Origin: Meghimatium bilineatum
Lineage: Eukaryota > Mollusca > Gastropoda > Stylommatophora > Philomycidae
Reading direction: 5' to 3'
Assembly (NCBI GenBank): GCA_034231615.1
Contig: CM067298.1
Span: 61,658,387 to 61,722,386 of the forward strand
Length of the DNA stretch: 64,000 bases
Notes under the pieces: generated by a model
The model's input: the letters and a program-made list of their open reading frames with translations, nothing else
What the model was told of the DNA's origin: nothing
Databases searched by the model: none
Program-made: the position numbers and the translations under genes
Shown here: piece after piece, positions 54,427 to 64,000 of the stretch
Layout: every line of letters begins with the position of its first letter
How positions within the stretch are numbered: the first letter of the stretch is position 1

Positions 54427-56211
54427 GATACAACTAAATGGTTGCAGGCTTGCTTGTGATTGCATACAACATGACGGGACATGTCTTCTACTTACACACT
54501 TGTTATGAGGAGGAACATTTACAATGTATTGCACGCCGCATAGAATTGAAATATTGAGTGTGAATAGTCGTAATGAAGAAGACTTGCATGTACATTTGTA
54601 ATAATCAATAATAGAGCCCATAATCCGGCAGGGTAGTATGAGCGCCACGTTGATCAACACAAAAGGACAGTATCAATATTATGTCGATACTCTAATGGAA
54701 AACTTTCAGTCGGCAGATGTGTATTCAGCTAAACCCATCTACCAAACTATCATCAGGCAAGCAGAAACGATAACACACTAGCCCGTCCCTTGTTATTGAA
54801 AATTGCACATAGGAAACACATTTGAAACAAAAGCTTTATTGTTCATAATTCCTAGGAACCAAACAAACATGTACTAATAATGACCCCAGTTATGTCTTCA
54901 ATATCACTACACAACATCGTAACAATAATTTAGTTCTGTGTACACATCGTGTAGACCGATCGTGGATGTACAGACGCCCCTTGATCGTTCTGACTGGTCT
55001 GCTGGTCAATTGTGAAATAGATTCGACAGATTATACCGTCATCCTGATAATTACAGATCTCTGTACTCAGTCCACTGCGTTGGGGCGCATATGGCGCTCC
55101 GCGCGAGATGCAGGTACTTCCACGGTCTCAAAACAGTGCTCACACCGAATGCGAGGGTTGTTCCGCGCGTGCCAACTCTGTTACAAGTCACGTGTGCTCC
55201 AGAAGACTGACTTGCGTATCCCATCTGGTAAAAGTTTTTGTTCCTTTATTTAAATGTGTTCTTACTTTTTTACAAAATTGATTTGAGCTAATGATTAAAC
55301 GTTAGCAAAACTCCTATTGAATAAGGCAATACATGAAAAAGATATCGGAGAGACAGACAATAAATGTAGTTGGATCATCTTGTCACAATAAAGCTAACTC
55401 CTTCACGATCGTCTTCTGTCATTTTGTTCTCAAGTTCTTGTATGTATCAGGATGTCGTATAGTTTCTAGTGGTTAATTAACTCTGGTTAGCTTTTCCCCT
55501 TTATATGTTTACTATATGTAATCTAAATATACCTATAAATATATAGTAGTTGGCATTAGTAGTGTTTTTGTTTTAAGTCTGCTCGCCTTCTGTTCCAAAC
55601 GTCGGAGGTTCGCATCCGCCTCGAATTGCCTTGTTTACAAAGTGTTTTTGTTTCTTCAGAAATCCGTGGGAATTATCGTTTGAAAATACCAGTTACCTAC
55701 TATGAGTGATATTCTCGACCGTTTCGTTGAGAAGGAAAGAGTACACATGAATTAACTCGAGTACGATGAAGTGAATTCTATATGTCTTGTGAGTTCTCTT
55801 GAACCGGGAAATTTTACAAGATGTAATGAAGCCCGCACCACTGGTTTTCACTGTTCTTCACTAACCCTCTTTGACCCCTTTTCAAGAAATATGGTCATGG
55901 TTCCTCGTGACACATAAATGTATATTTAAAACTTGCCAACTTTCATCAACTTTCATGTATGTGATTAGCAAAAACTTCATTACCCTGTTCCTGACTTACT
56001 TGTTGGATTTCAGATTTGTGCAGTGAGTATATATTATCAAGACACATTATTAAATATATTGTTAAATATCGTTAAAATAATTATAATTGAAAGAGTATTC
56101 CCTAAACAGGTAGCACTCCATGTTTAGCGATTTTCATAAGAAAAGGTACTAAAAAGCTTCATAAGTTGAAGGAATTGATCACAAAAATGGGCGAGCGAGC
56201 TTTTTTAGAAA
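54427..56211. other. unassigned stretch
   Basis: No supported gene. A 95-codon plus-strand frame (54966-55253) lies in a locally GC-richer patch but has no motif I know. A B-box-like GGTTCGCATCC lies near 55609, followed by CTTGTTTACAAAGTG, which also occurs near 63260 in complement. Confidence 0.4.
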
Positions 56212-56280
56212 AAATGAAACCCTCGACCTCTTCTGAAGGCGTATTATCTACTGCCCTACCGCTCACAAAAGGCTACGCGT
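56212..56280 (-). repeat. tRNA-like SINE head (possible)
   Basis: Minus strand: GAGCGGTAGGGCAGTAGAT (A-box region) then GGTCGAGGGTTTC (weak B box). Poor stems. Confidence 0.4.
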
Positions 56281-56572
56281 ATTTTTAGTATTGGATTGTA
56301 GATATATGTCTACGACATTATATGTTATGCAACTACCGTCTTTCCTTTAACTTATATCTCTTTACAAAATAACCATACAAACTTCTAAATAATAGTAATA
56401 CATCATTTTAATGATAATATAATATCATGCACATTCAGAAAATCCAGGATTATTTCCCATTTGCGACTAGATTGTCAATTCGTTAGCAGCTAAAATTGGC
56501 TAGACCGCCAAGCTATGCCAATGCGTGTTAGTGTAATGGCTCCTGACATTTATTACAATATTATACATATTA

Positions 56573-56684
<112 letters not shown>

Positions 56685-56734
56685 TACATTTGTGTCAATT
56701 TAAAGCACAGTATAGGTGTATACCAATACGTTAT

Positions 56735-57420
56735 ATAGGTTCGACTAGACATCTTGACACCTGTCTGTATACTCTTTTCACTTTCGGTGCCTACGAAACC
56801 TCATGGGAGTACGTTGGCAGGATCAAGTACCAGACACGGAAATCCTTCCGAAGTCCCGTATGCAAAGTATTCATGCCCTGCTGGCTAGGTCCCAACTCCG
56901 CTGAACTGACCACATCGCCCGTATGCCAGACAAGCGCCTTCTAAAGAGATTATTCTATGGGGAGCTGTATGAAGGTAAACTTTCAAACGGAGGGCAGAAA
57001 AAGCGCTTCAAGGATCACCTAAAACACTACAAGCACTCTCAAGCTCTCTCAAGCACTACAGCATCGAACCTAGCTCCTGGGAGACTACATCACTTAATCG
57101 CTCATCCTGGCACACCCAGAACACTGCTGGCATCATGAAAATTGAAAAAGAAATAACACTGCGGGCAATCTACAAGCGCTAGAAGCTGAAGGACAAATCT
57201 GAAAATTCTTCTACCCCGAATCTCCAGCACTCCTGCATGCACTGCAATAGAACTTTCCGTGCACGAATCGGACTCATCGGACATCTACGAACTCACAAAC
57301 CAAACTGGACATTTAACAATTTATTATTATTTACTTATTTTTTGCATCGCATTTATTGTTTTTCATGCCACACTCATCTTCGCTTGCGAAGGAGGAACAC
57401 CATGTGTCATGATTGTTGGC
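56735..57420 (+). pseudogene. LINE-G copy: RT tail with C2H2 finger and 3' UTR
   Basis: Plus strand: a [19 protein letters not shown] stretch, SNGGQKKRFKDHLK, then HPGTPRTLLAS, a damaged basic part, and SCMHCNRTFRARIGLIGHLR with THKPN, a C2H2 finger (C-x2-C, H-x3-H). This order (MPDxRLPKxLxYGEL..GGQxxRFKD..W..finger) is the C-terminal end of an animal non-LTR polyprotein. At least three frame breaks. The UTR hairpin CTTCGC-TT-GCGAAG (about 57382-57395) and CATCTTCG..GGAGGAACACCA are shared with 40720-40760. Confidence 0.85.
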
Positions 57421-57724
57421 TATCTTATATTTTAATTGTTAGCAAGATCTTCATGACAGTTGATTATAATTGTTTGTTTGTGCGTGTGTGTGTGTGTTCG
57501 TCCATCACAAGTGATGATGACCATTTTACATCCCCTTATGGAAATTCAGTTAGAATTATGATCATGCATAATAGTTCGTAGATGGTTAATGAGTCCAGAT
57601 CGAGCTGTAAATGTTCTTGGACAGTTCGGACATGGAATGACCACTGTAGGCGGATATTGGTACTTGTTTGTTTACATTCCGTGTGTCAGTTGTGAAATTA
57701 TCTCTTTCTATTTATACATGTGTT

Positions 57725-57726
<2 letters not shown>

Positions 57727-57767
<41 letters not shown>
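57727..57767 (+). repeat. (TA)n microsatellite
   Basis: About 20 TA units. Confidence 0.95.
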
Positions 57768-57769
<2 letters not shown>

Positions 57770-57831
57770 TCTGTCTATAGATAGGTAGAAAGGTGACTTA
57801 TTGGATGGATGGTGGATGAATGCCATCCATA

Positions 57832-57858
57832 ACCCACCCACAAAATTGGTGGGTGGGT
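57832..57858. repeat. perfect 10-bp inverted repeat, purine/pyrimidine arms
   Basis: ACCCACCCAC and GTGGGTGGGT with a 7-base spacer (AAAATTG). The tetranucleotide-like words around it suggest it grew from a simple repeat. Confidence 0.75.
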
Positions 57859-57986
57859 GAATCGGTGAGTAGGTTGATAGATATATAGGCAGATAGAACA
57901 TATTATCCCAACACAATATTACTCACTTGGTACTGTGATATAATTTATATACAGCGTCGTCCATTACTTGTCGCGTTCTACTGTGT

Positions 57987-58012
57987 TCTTCATAAAGGCC
58001 TTTACGTAACAT
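57987..58012 (+). ncRNA. hammerhead-like motif, degraded
   Basis: CTTCATAAAGGCCTTTACGT, then AACATCAA. Similar to the 38.3-kb motif over the first box and loop, but the second box is lost. Listed as a family remnant only. Confidence 0.3.
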
Positions 58013-58468
58013 CAATTTGTGTGTTTTCATGTATATTTCCAATGATTCAGAAGATTTTGCTACCCCGTATTTCTAATTTACACTTAAGGACCTAGTTTTT
58101 ATTCATTTCGAAAAATTCTCAATGGAAGCCAAAAAATCTCAAGGTCAAAATATGTATTACCGTACGATCTATGTTAATTACTATGTTAATTTGATCTTCT
58201 TTCAAAGTTATTAGTATGAATCTACGTTGAGAAGTGTTCAGCCTGTTATCTTGATCCGTAGTATAGTGTACTCAGCACGCATCTTTGATAAATCTGTATT
58301 TTTGTTTTAGATTTTAGCTTATGGATTTTTCCAAACTCGCTTTGACAGTCAGTAAAAAATAGTAGCCGCTTCCCCTATACGTGGGTTTATTTATTTATCT
58401 AGGGAAAGAGTGGATATAATTGTGGATCATAGATAGCAAGAGTGGTCAACTTCATTTACAGAAGTATT
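58013..58468. other. unassigned stretch
   Basis: No gene or family recognised. Confidence 0.45.
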
Positions 58469-58475
58469 GTTTAAA

Positions 58476-58634
58476 GCCCACCGAAGACGGATGTGTCGAG
58501 CCATTGGTGCAGATAAAACGGCAACAAAACGCATTTCCATTCTCTGGACTACATCCTGCTAGAAATTTAATAGGACCATTGTCCTGCTACAAGAGAGATC
58601 TAGCGGGAGTTTAAGAATGAACGCTGAAGAATAC
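58476..58634 (+). repeat. SINE-A short form
   Basis: Starts CCACCGAAGACGGATGTGTC and ends GAACGCTGAAGA; about 90% like the 50.9-kb copy. GTTTAAA flanks it on both sides (58469-58475 and 58635-58641), a possible short target duplication. Confidence 0.8.
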
Positions 58635-58734
58635 GTTTAAACTGATGTTTGTTAGTATTGCAGATTTTTGACACATAACGACAGTTTTAGTGATGCTTAT
58701 TGTCATAGTGAGTAAATTTATTTGAGGGTAAAGT

Positions 58735-58905
58735 CGAAGGGAGGCGTACAAGAGGTAGGAAGAGATACACATTTGAGAGTAACTTCACAAGATGGACAGG
58801 TTACAGTCTAGCAGAGTGCACCACAAAAATAAGATATAAGGGTATATTGGAGGTCTGTTGCAGCCAACATTAGTTGCGGAGACGGCACTTGATGATGATG
58901 ATGAT
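58735..58905 (+). pseudogene. LINE-D 3' end fragment
   Basis: GAGGGTAAAGTCGAAGGGAG, AACTTCACAAGATGGACAGG, TTGCGGAGACGGCACTTGAT then (GATGAT)n. It is the same terminus as the 6.5-, 27- and 47-kb copies. Confidence 0.88.
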
Positions 58906-58907
58906 TA

Positions 58908-59980
58908 TCATAGAGAACAACTTGCAGACCCTTGCCGTGTTGTCAACTTGGAAGTCTTTCTGAAGCGCTGCGAAGAAGATTCCGAAGAGGGTTGGGGCTA
59001 GAACACACCCCTGCTTACTCCAATCTTTACTTCAAAGCTGTCAGATGTATTGCTCTCGAACTTTTGCGCGCATGTCCCCGTGAAAGGAAGTAAACAAGTC
59101 TAGTAGTCTATGACAACCATTACAATTTATAACTTTATGTAGAACTGGTCTGCTAATAGTGTCAAAGCCTTTTTTAGATCCACAATAGCCATAAAGAGTG
59201 GCTTTCTCTGTTAACGTTTTTCCTGTAGCTGGTGAAAGGTAAAGATCATGTCGGTAGTGAATCTTTTGGCTTTGAAACCGCGCTGTGACTCTGGTAGGAC
59301 ACGTTCGGCAACAATTAGTCTCTTTAGAAGCAAATGTGCAAAAACCTTCCCGGTGATGCTGAGGAGATACCTTTGTAGTTTTTCAATCACCTTGGTCACC
59401 CTTGTTCTTATAGAGAGTTACCATCTTTGCGTTCCGCATATCGTGGGGGATTTTGCCTCCGCTCCTGAACGTTATACGGAGTTGTTACAGGATAGTGACG
59501 ATGACATCTCTGTTTTCCTGTAGGATTTCAGCGGGTATGTTGTCTGCTCCTGATGACTTACCGCTTGCTAGTTTATTTATCACCTGAAGGAGGTCAGCCT
59601 CTGCGTGTTCATCTTCTTGCTCTGTCATTTCAGGTTGATTCTCGAGTATTTGATTCAGTTGTGTGTCAGTAAGACTGTCTTAAAAATACAGAGTTGAGCG
59701 ACCCATCTGCCAAGTTGTTTGGTTTTGTCTGTTATAGGTTCTCCTGCTTTGGACTTTTGTGATCTGTGGCCCTAGAACTACTTGATGTTTTCATACATAT
59801 TTTTGGAGTTTCCCATATCAGCAACTGTTTGTATTTTAGTGCATAAATCTAACCAATTTTGTTAGCACAATTTCTTAATTCATGTTGCGCTAGTTGTTTT
59901 ATGTGCTTGAGGTGGTTGTGTGAGCTTTTTGAGGGGGTTCTCCTTTAACTTTAAGAATATTTCCGTTTTCATTTCTATAA
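58908..59980 (-). pseudogene. LINE reverse transcriptase, N-terminal and palm region
   Basis: Read on the minus strand from 59980: linker text (NIYALKYKQLL, MKTSSSSRATDHKSP-like), then SGKSSGADNIPAEILQENRD (about 59560), RNAKMVTLYKN, and the 59399-59211 frame with GKVFAHLLLKRLIVAERVLP, ESQRGFKAKRFTTDMIFTFH, followed after a break by SKQGCVLAPTLFGIFFAAL near 58985. These are RT motifs in the right order. The catalytic YADD and the tail would lie beyond 58908, where the LINE-D (ATG)n end begins, so the copy is cut there. The style is that of the finger-ended LINE-G, but no overlap proves it. Confidence 0.85.
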
Positions 59981-60004
59981 GGGAGAGGAGTGTTGTTTTA
60001 TAAT

Positions 60005-60290
60005 ACCTTAAAATATTTACATTATCCTACATTAAAGTAATATTTACTTTATCTTATATAACAGTCTCATCTACTTTATCTTACATTAAAGTCATATTTT
60101 GTTTATTTAACATTAGAGTCATACTCTATATGTTACATTACATAATGTCATATAGTTATAGTTATTTAATATGACTTAAATTATATATACATTTAAATTG
60201 ATACTTATATAAATTTAATATAGTTATTTACTCTATAAAGTAATACGTACTTCATCTTACATTAAAGTTGTTATTTTTATTATATTATTT
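60005..60290 (+). repeat. degenerate AT-rich repeat, period about 30 bp
   Basis: TTTATCTTACATTAAAGT-like words recur about 7-8 times with drifting spacing. Confidence 0.65.
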
Positions 60291-61884
60291 TATCTGGACA
60301 TCATATTTACACTATTTGTTATATCTCCTGACAAAATGAGAATTGTAAAGCTACATCAACTCTACATTAATATATGATTCAAAAACGATCTGGATTGAAT
60401 GTACAAAAGATAGTGCCGTAGATCAATCATCGGTCAAAGGTGTTGGGGGAGAATCAACTAAATAAACTATTATTTCCTATTGTGAGTACTTCTTCATCCC
60501 GACATTTTTGGTGCCCTTTTCTATGGAAAATCGTTCAATTAATGGGGGGGGGGGGGATTACTGCTTTTTCGTTTGCTACATAGTACTAAATGTAGTCTTC
60601 TGATTTCCACGCGGGGGGTGCGGTGGGTGGTTGAATACACGCCCCCTTTTTGCACGACTTGATATAGGAATATGCTGAGCTTCATGGAAAGATTAACAAA
60701 GAGATTTTGACACCACTGAGTATGAAATAAGAATTATGGAAGTAATTACAAAACAAACAAATAAACCACTATGAACATTAAAATACATGACACGTTGTTA
60801 AATGCCTTACTTGAATGTAGAGTCGAGAGTATGCTAACAAGGGCTAAACATAGATACAAATGATAAGGAAACATGAAGAGATGAATATGATACAGTCAGT
60901 GTACACCATTAAGACACGAGACAGGATAGTGTAGATCCATTGACCTAACTTCGATTCTAAGATGGTAATTAATGATACCTTCCTGATGCTGTTTTCTCTA
61001 ATTTTATCTTATGCAAAAGTCATGTTTACGCTATATATCACCTGATGAGCAATGTATGCGCTAATTTTATTGCACAAATCTCTCACCTTCATCGTAATTT
61101 AAAATAGCAAATAGAATCGAAAAGAAAATGCATAGCAGATAACAATAGTCTTGTCTAGACGTCTTCATAGAACTTCATTTAGGTCTCAGCGATCAACATT
61201 TCTCAATACCTTTTGTGTCACTTTACCGGATGTCTCAGTTTGTCCCACCATCCTATCACACCACAATCAACGCGTTTCTCATTATTAATTGACTCGTTCG
61301 AAGCTGACTATCTTTCTGGCAGCAGGAAGAACCGGATGAAGCTACCAGATTAAACAAATGCGCGTGTTCCGCTGTCGCTACTCTGTAATCCTGGCCAGAG
61401 TTCTCTCAAGTCTCTGTAAATGAAGAGTGACATTAAGGGAGAAAACTCGCAGGAAATTGGCCGGAAATCAATGTTCTAAGAACCGTAATCCCCCTGCTTT
61501 ACTCACCGTCTTCGTGGACGGCTGTCCATAGTTTAAGATGCTCTGTCTGAGAGTAATGTTCCAGCGGGGTATATTAGTGCTCAGATGATGTAGGTTTGTC
61601 TAGTGAAATGGGAATGGGGTGCCAATTATTGTGAGTAGGGTAGTGGTGACATCGACTTTAATAACAATTGTAGCGTGTTTACGCTTGTAATCCTAATTCT
61701 GTTTCTCTCCCTTTGATTTGATGTCTGCGTCTTTCATTCACCAACAATATATGACCTACTGACTCTTTGGAAATCATCCTTCTAAAGTGACTTATTTGAC
61801 TTTTCACGTGAGTTTCATTGGCTGTGGACACAGAGTATACACAGTGACAAATGCACACCCCGTACACATATATTAGTCATATAG
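60291..61884. other. unassigned stretch
   Basis: Includes G12-13 near 60545-60557. No gene or family recognised; frames under 65 codons have no motif. Confidence 0.45.
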
Positions 61885-62065
61885 AAATAATTAGCTATAA
61901 CATTTTAACGTGTTTAAAACCGACTGAAGCTGAATAAATCATGTATATAACATTTTAATGTTTTTGAACCGGTTGAAAGTTAATTCACTTATAGAACATT
62001 TTTGTGTTTGTTAACCAGTAGAAAATTAATTCACTTATACAATATTTTTTAGTACCGGTAGAAAA
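61885..62065 (+). repeat. tandem repeat, about 3.5 copies of 47-60 bp
   Basis: Words ACCGGTWGAAARTTAAT and ATAWAACATTTT recur in order at 61905, 61970, 62013 and 62053. Confidence 0.7.
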
Positions 62066-62594
62066 TTAAAACAAGGATTAAAAATTTTGCTCTGATAATT
62101 GTTTTCAAATTTAACTTTGCTGATTTTTTTATCCTGGATTAGTTCAATACTTCAGTTTAGGTATGATACCAGACTTAGTGCGGTAAAGGTTACAAGAGAC
62201 CAGACAGAAGTTTCCAGAGAGAGAGAAAGCAAGAGACATCGATAGAATTATGAACAATCTATCTCATAACTTAATGTCACGGGAATATGTCAACAAGTCA
62301 ATGATAGTACACAAGACTTGCATTTATAAAAATACAAGGTTGTCTTAGTCAGGCTGTGCATCACATGACCGTGATGATTATGATGATAGTTGATATAAAT
62401 TATCATAGGGATGGTGGCCGCTGATGATTGCGACGACGATGGCAGTGATGAATCTCATAGCTTATAATTGTGTGGTGCCATGCCGTTTGAGTATTTCTCG
62501 CCATATTTAGTCGTTACCATTTGAAGGTTGAAAATTTCGTATTTTTACTCTCTAACATCCCTCTCAATGTCAACGAATCAGTTGTGTCCACTCT
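62066..62594. other. unassigned stretch
   Basis: Contains ATGATGATTATGATGATAG-like and GACGACGATGG text near 62370-62440. No gene seen. Confidence 0.4.
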
Positions 62595-62654
62595 ATCAAT
62601 ATATAGCCAGGGGACGATACTAGTCTATATTCAGTAGACGATACTAGTTTATAT
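62595..62654 (+). repeat. short tandem repeat next to SINE
   Basis: GACGATACTAGTYTATATTC occurs twice, and related words (ACTAGTCTATAG; GGGGACGATA) continue after the SINE at 62927-62975. Confidence 0.75.
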
Positions 62655-62926
62655 TCAGTAGACGCGTAGCGCAGTGGTTAGAGCACTGACTTTGCATATG
62701 AGTGGTCCTGAGTTCATTCCCCAGTTGAGGTGGACATGTTTTTCAGATCGCAATGGCTCCCGGGTCGACCCAGCCTTAAATGGGTACTGGATTAATCCGG
62801 GAAGTAAAGCCTGCGAGGGAAAGGAGATGGTTACCGTCCTCATTTGCAAAGCTTCTGAAATGTGAGATCGCTAACATCTCACATCCCTACGGCATTAATA
62901 AATGCTATGGGTTACTTTACTTTTAC
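62655..62926 (+). mobile_element. tRNA-derived SINE
   Basis: The head TAGCGCAGTGGTTAGAGCAC is a textbook pol III A box, and CCTGAGTTCATTCCCC gives a B-box-like word about 35 bases later; the two are set as in a tRNA. The body (CCCGGGTCGACCCAGCC, TGGATTAATCCGGGAAGTAA) is not tRNA. The 3' part holds a perfect hairpin ATGTGAGAT-CGCTAAC-ATCTCACAT at 62860-62884. It is set within the ACTAGTCTATA repeat, so a duplication is hard to prove. No coding capacity; small frames on both strands are chance. Confidence 0.75.
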
Positions 62927-63269
62927 TAGTCTATAGTCTGGGAACGATACGTCTATAGCCAGGGGACGATAACAGTCTGTGTTTTCATAGCAATAGTTCT
63001 AACGCCGAAACTAGACAGGTGCGAACGGTGCGACCTCACATGATGAAAGCAAGATCCTGAACGCAACAATCGAAATGAAGTTAAATTATGTCAAAGTGGA
63101 AAGATACAGCTTAACCAAGCGATACATTCCTAGGATTGGTCGGAAATGTTACAAATATTGCACGGATTCACATCATCCTACTCGGGTTACCATTCACTGC
63201 ATGTAACTCCCTGTATTAAAGCGATAATCCAAGGAATATAAGAAAGTATCTACTTTGTAAACAAGACGT

Positions 63270-63347
63270 CGCATGTTGGATTCGAATCCACAATCTAATC
63301 GTAAAAAAGCGAAGAGTTTAACCACTACGTCATGGAGATCCATTGTA
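63270..63347 (-). repeat. tRNA-like SINE head
   Basis: Minus strand: CGTAGTGGTTAAACTC (A box) and GTGGATTCGAATCC (B box), followed by CGTCTTGTTTACAAAGTAG. The last words recur near 55620. It is a different SINE from the one at 62655. Confidence 0.6.
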
Positions 63348-64000
63348 TAAGTGTTTGTTCCAGCTATGGCTCATTTACAGAGACAATATTTTATATCAAA
63401 GTATAACAAACATATAACATTTGTACCGAACAACAGACAAAAACATAACCTGTCTTCTTAAGCATCTTCGTCATAATTAACTAGCGCACGCCTCATTTTC
63501 TTCGCGATGACAAACCGGAAGTAAATGGCAGACAAATTGCAGTCTTAACGGAGATGGGGAAAAAAGATGGCGGTAGTCATAGCTCAACAGACACAAATCG
63601 TCACATCTTATATGCAAATATCGTCTGCAATTCGCGCTTGATTTCCACCGGCAGACGTCAAACAGACCTCGAGCAGTACTTTTTCTTTCATGCTTAGAGA
63701 AACTCAAGCGAAATGTTAATTTCAATAATTAAAGTCTGTTCTTCTCGTCACGTGATTACAGAGTAGTTATGTGCCGTTTGAGCAGAGACAGGTTAAATCA
63801 ACGGCCAAGAACACAATCGGCTTCCATGCTGCCTTTTCTATGGTTAAGAATACAAGAAGAAAGTCAAGATAGCAAGCGACATGAGATCTTACTGTGATTG
63901 CTAGCATATTAGAGAATAAGGTGACGTGTGAGCAGAATACATGAACCAAATCACATGTGGACACACCTTTCCAATAATATAACCACGCAAGATTTAGAAT
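63348..64000. other. unassigned stretch to window end
   Basis: An 82-codon and a 65-codon minus-strand frame have no motif. No repeat family recognised. Confidence 0.45.

Noticed and set aside
62655..62730. Functional tRNA gene
   Set aside because: The A box is good but the body runs into non-tRNA SINE sequence and the acceptor and anticodon stems do not pair well.

Overview
The window looks like intergenic or heterochromatin-like DNA from an AT-rich animal nuclear genome. It has no operon-like gene packing, no host exon I could recognise, and almost everything identifiable is broken transposable-element sequence or tandem repeat. The mixture is what one expects in a repeat-rich invertebrate: several non-LTR (LINE) families with RNase H or C-terminal zinc-finger ends, Penelope-like elements, Tc1 and hAT DNA transposons, tRNA-derived SINEs, and many long microsatellites and minisatellites. 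A mollusc or other lophotrochozoan is my best guess, by inference only.

Family labels used here are local. LINE-A: RNase H LINE with a heptamer tail (AATCAAG). LINE-B: RNase H LINE with an (ACTA)n tail. LINE-C: endonuclease/RT/RNase H LINE with a (GAA)n tail. LINE-D: YADD LINE with an (ATG)n tail. LINE-E: LINE with an (AACAT)n tail. LINE-F: short RT-tail repeat with two same-ended copies. LINE-G: LINE with a C-terminal C2H2 finger. SINE-A: a roughly 280-bp retroposon with a (GAA)n tail, plus a 150-160 bp short form.

Layout. 0-3.3 kb: a direct-repeat pair around a DUF4817-like fragment, LINE-A, a LINE-B tail and a 48-bp satellite. 3.3-8.5 kb: SINE-A copies, LINE-F, LINE-D, a hAT MITE and an RT tail. 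9.2-17.6 kb: four large minisatellites, one in two inverted arms and invaded by LINE-F. 17.6-20.3 kb: a nested LINE complex in which a 5'-truncated LINE-C with an 18-bp target duplication interrupts another LINE. 20.3-23.1 kb: small satellites, one inside a terminal-inverted-repeat element, then a diverged 108-bp repeat. 24-35 kb: LINE-A, an 84-bp satellite, LINE-D, LINE-G, LINE-B, and a hAT element with a perfect 8-bp duplication. 35-39 kb: a hairpin, SINE-A and Penelope-like remnants. 39.4-42.5 kb: giant tetranucleotide arrays, a LINE-in-LINE insertion and a 26-bp satellite. 43-51 kb: more MITEs, SINEs, microsatellites and LINE-E. 52.5-60 kb: a Tc1 transposase pseudogene, LINE-A, a second LINE-E with target duplication, and LINE-G. 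60-64 kb: tRNA-derived SINE sequence and unassigned DNA.

I found no intact coding gene. The coherent story is a retroposition ecosystem: SINE-A and LINE-C share a similar 3' end and (GAA)n tail, short target duplications prove several independent insertions, and each LINE family leaves its own microsatellite tail. Identification rests on reading translated motifs by eye; no database search was run.
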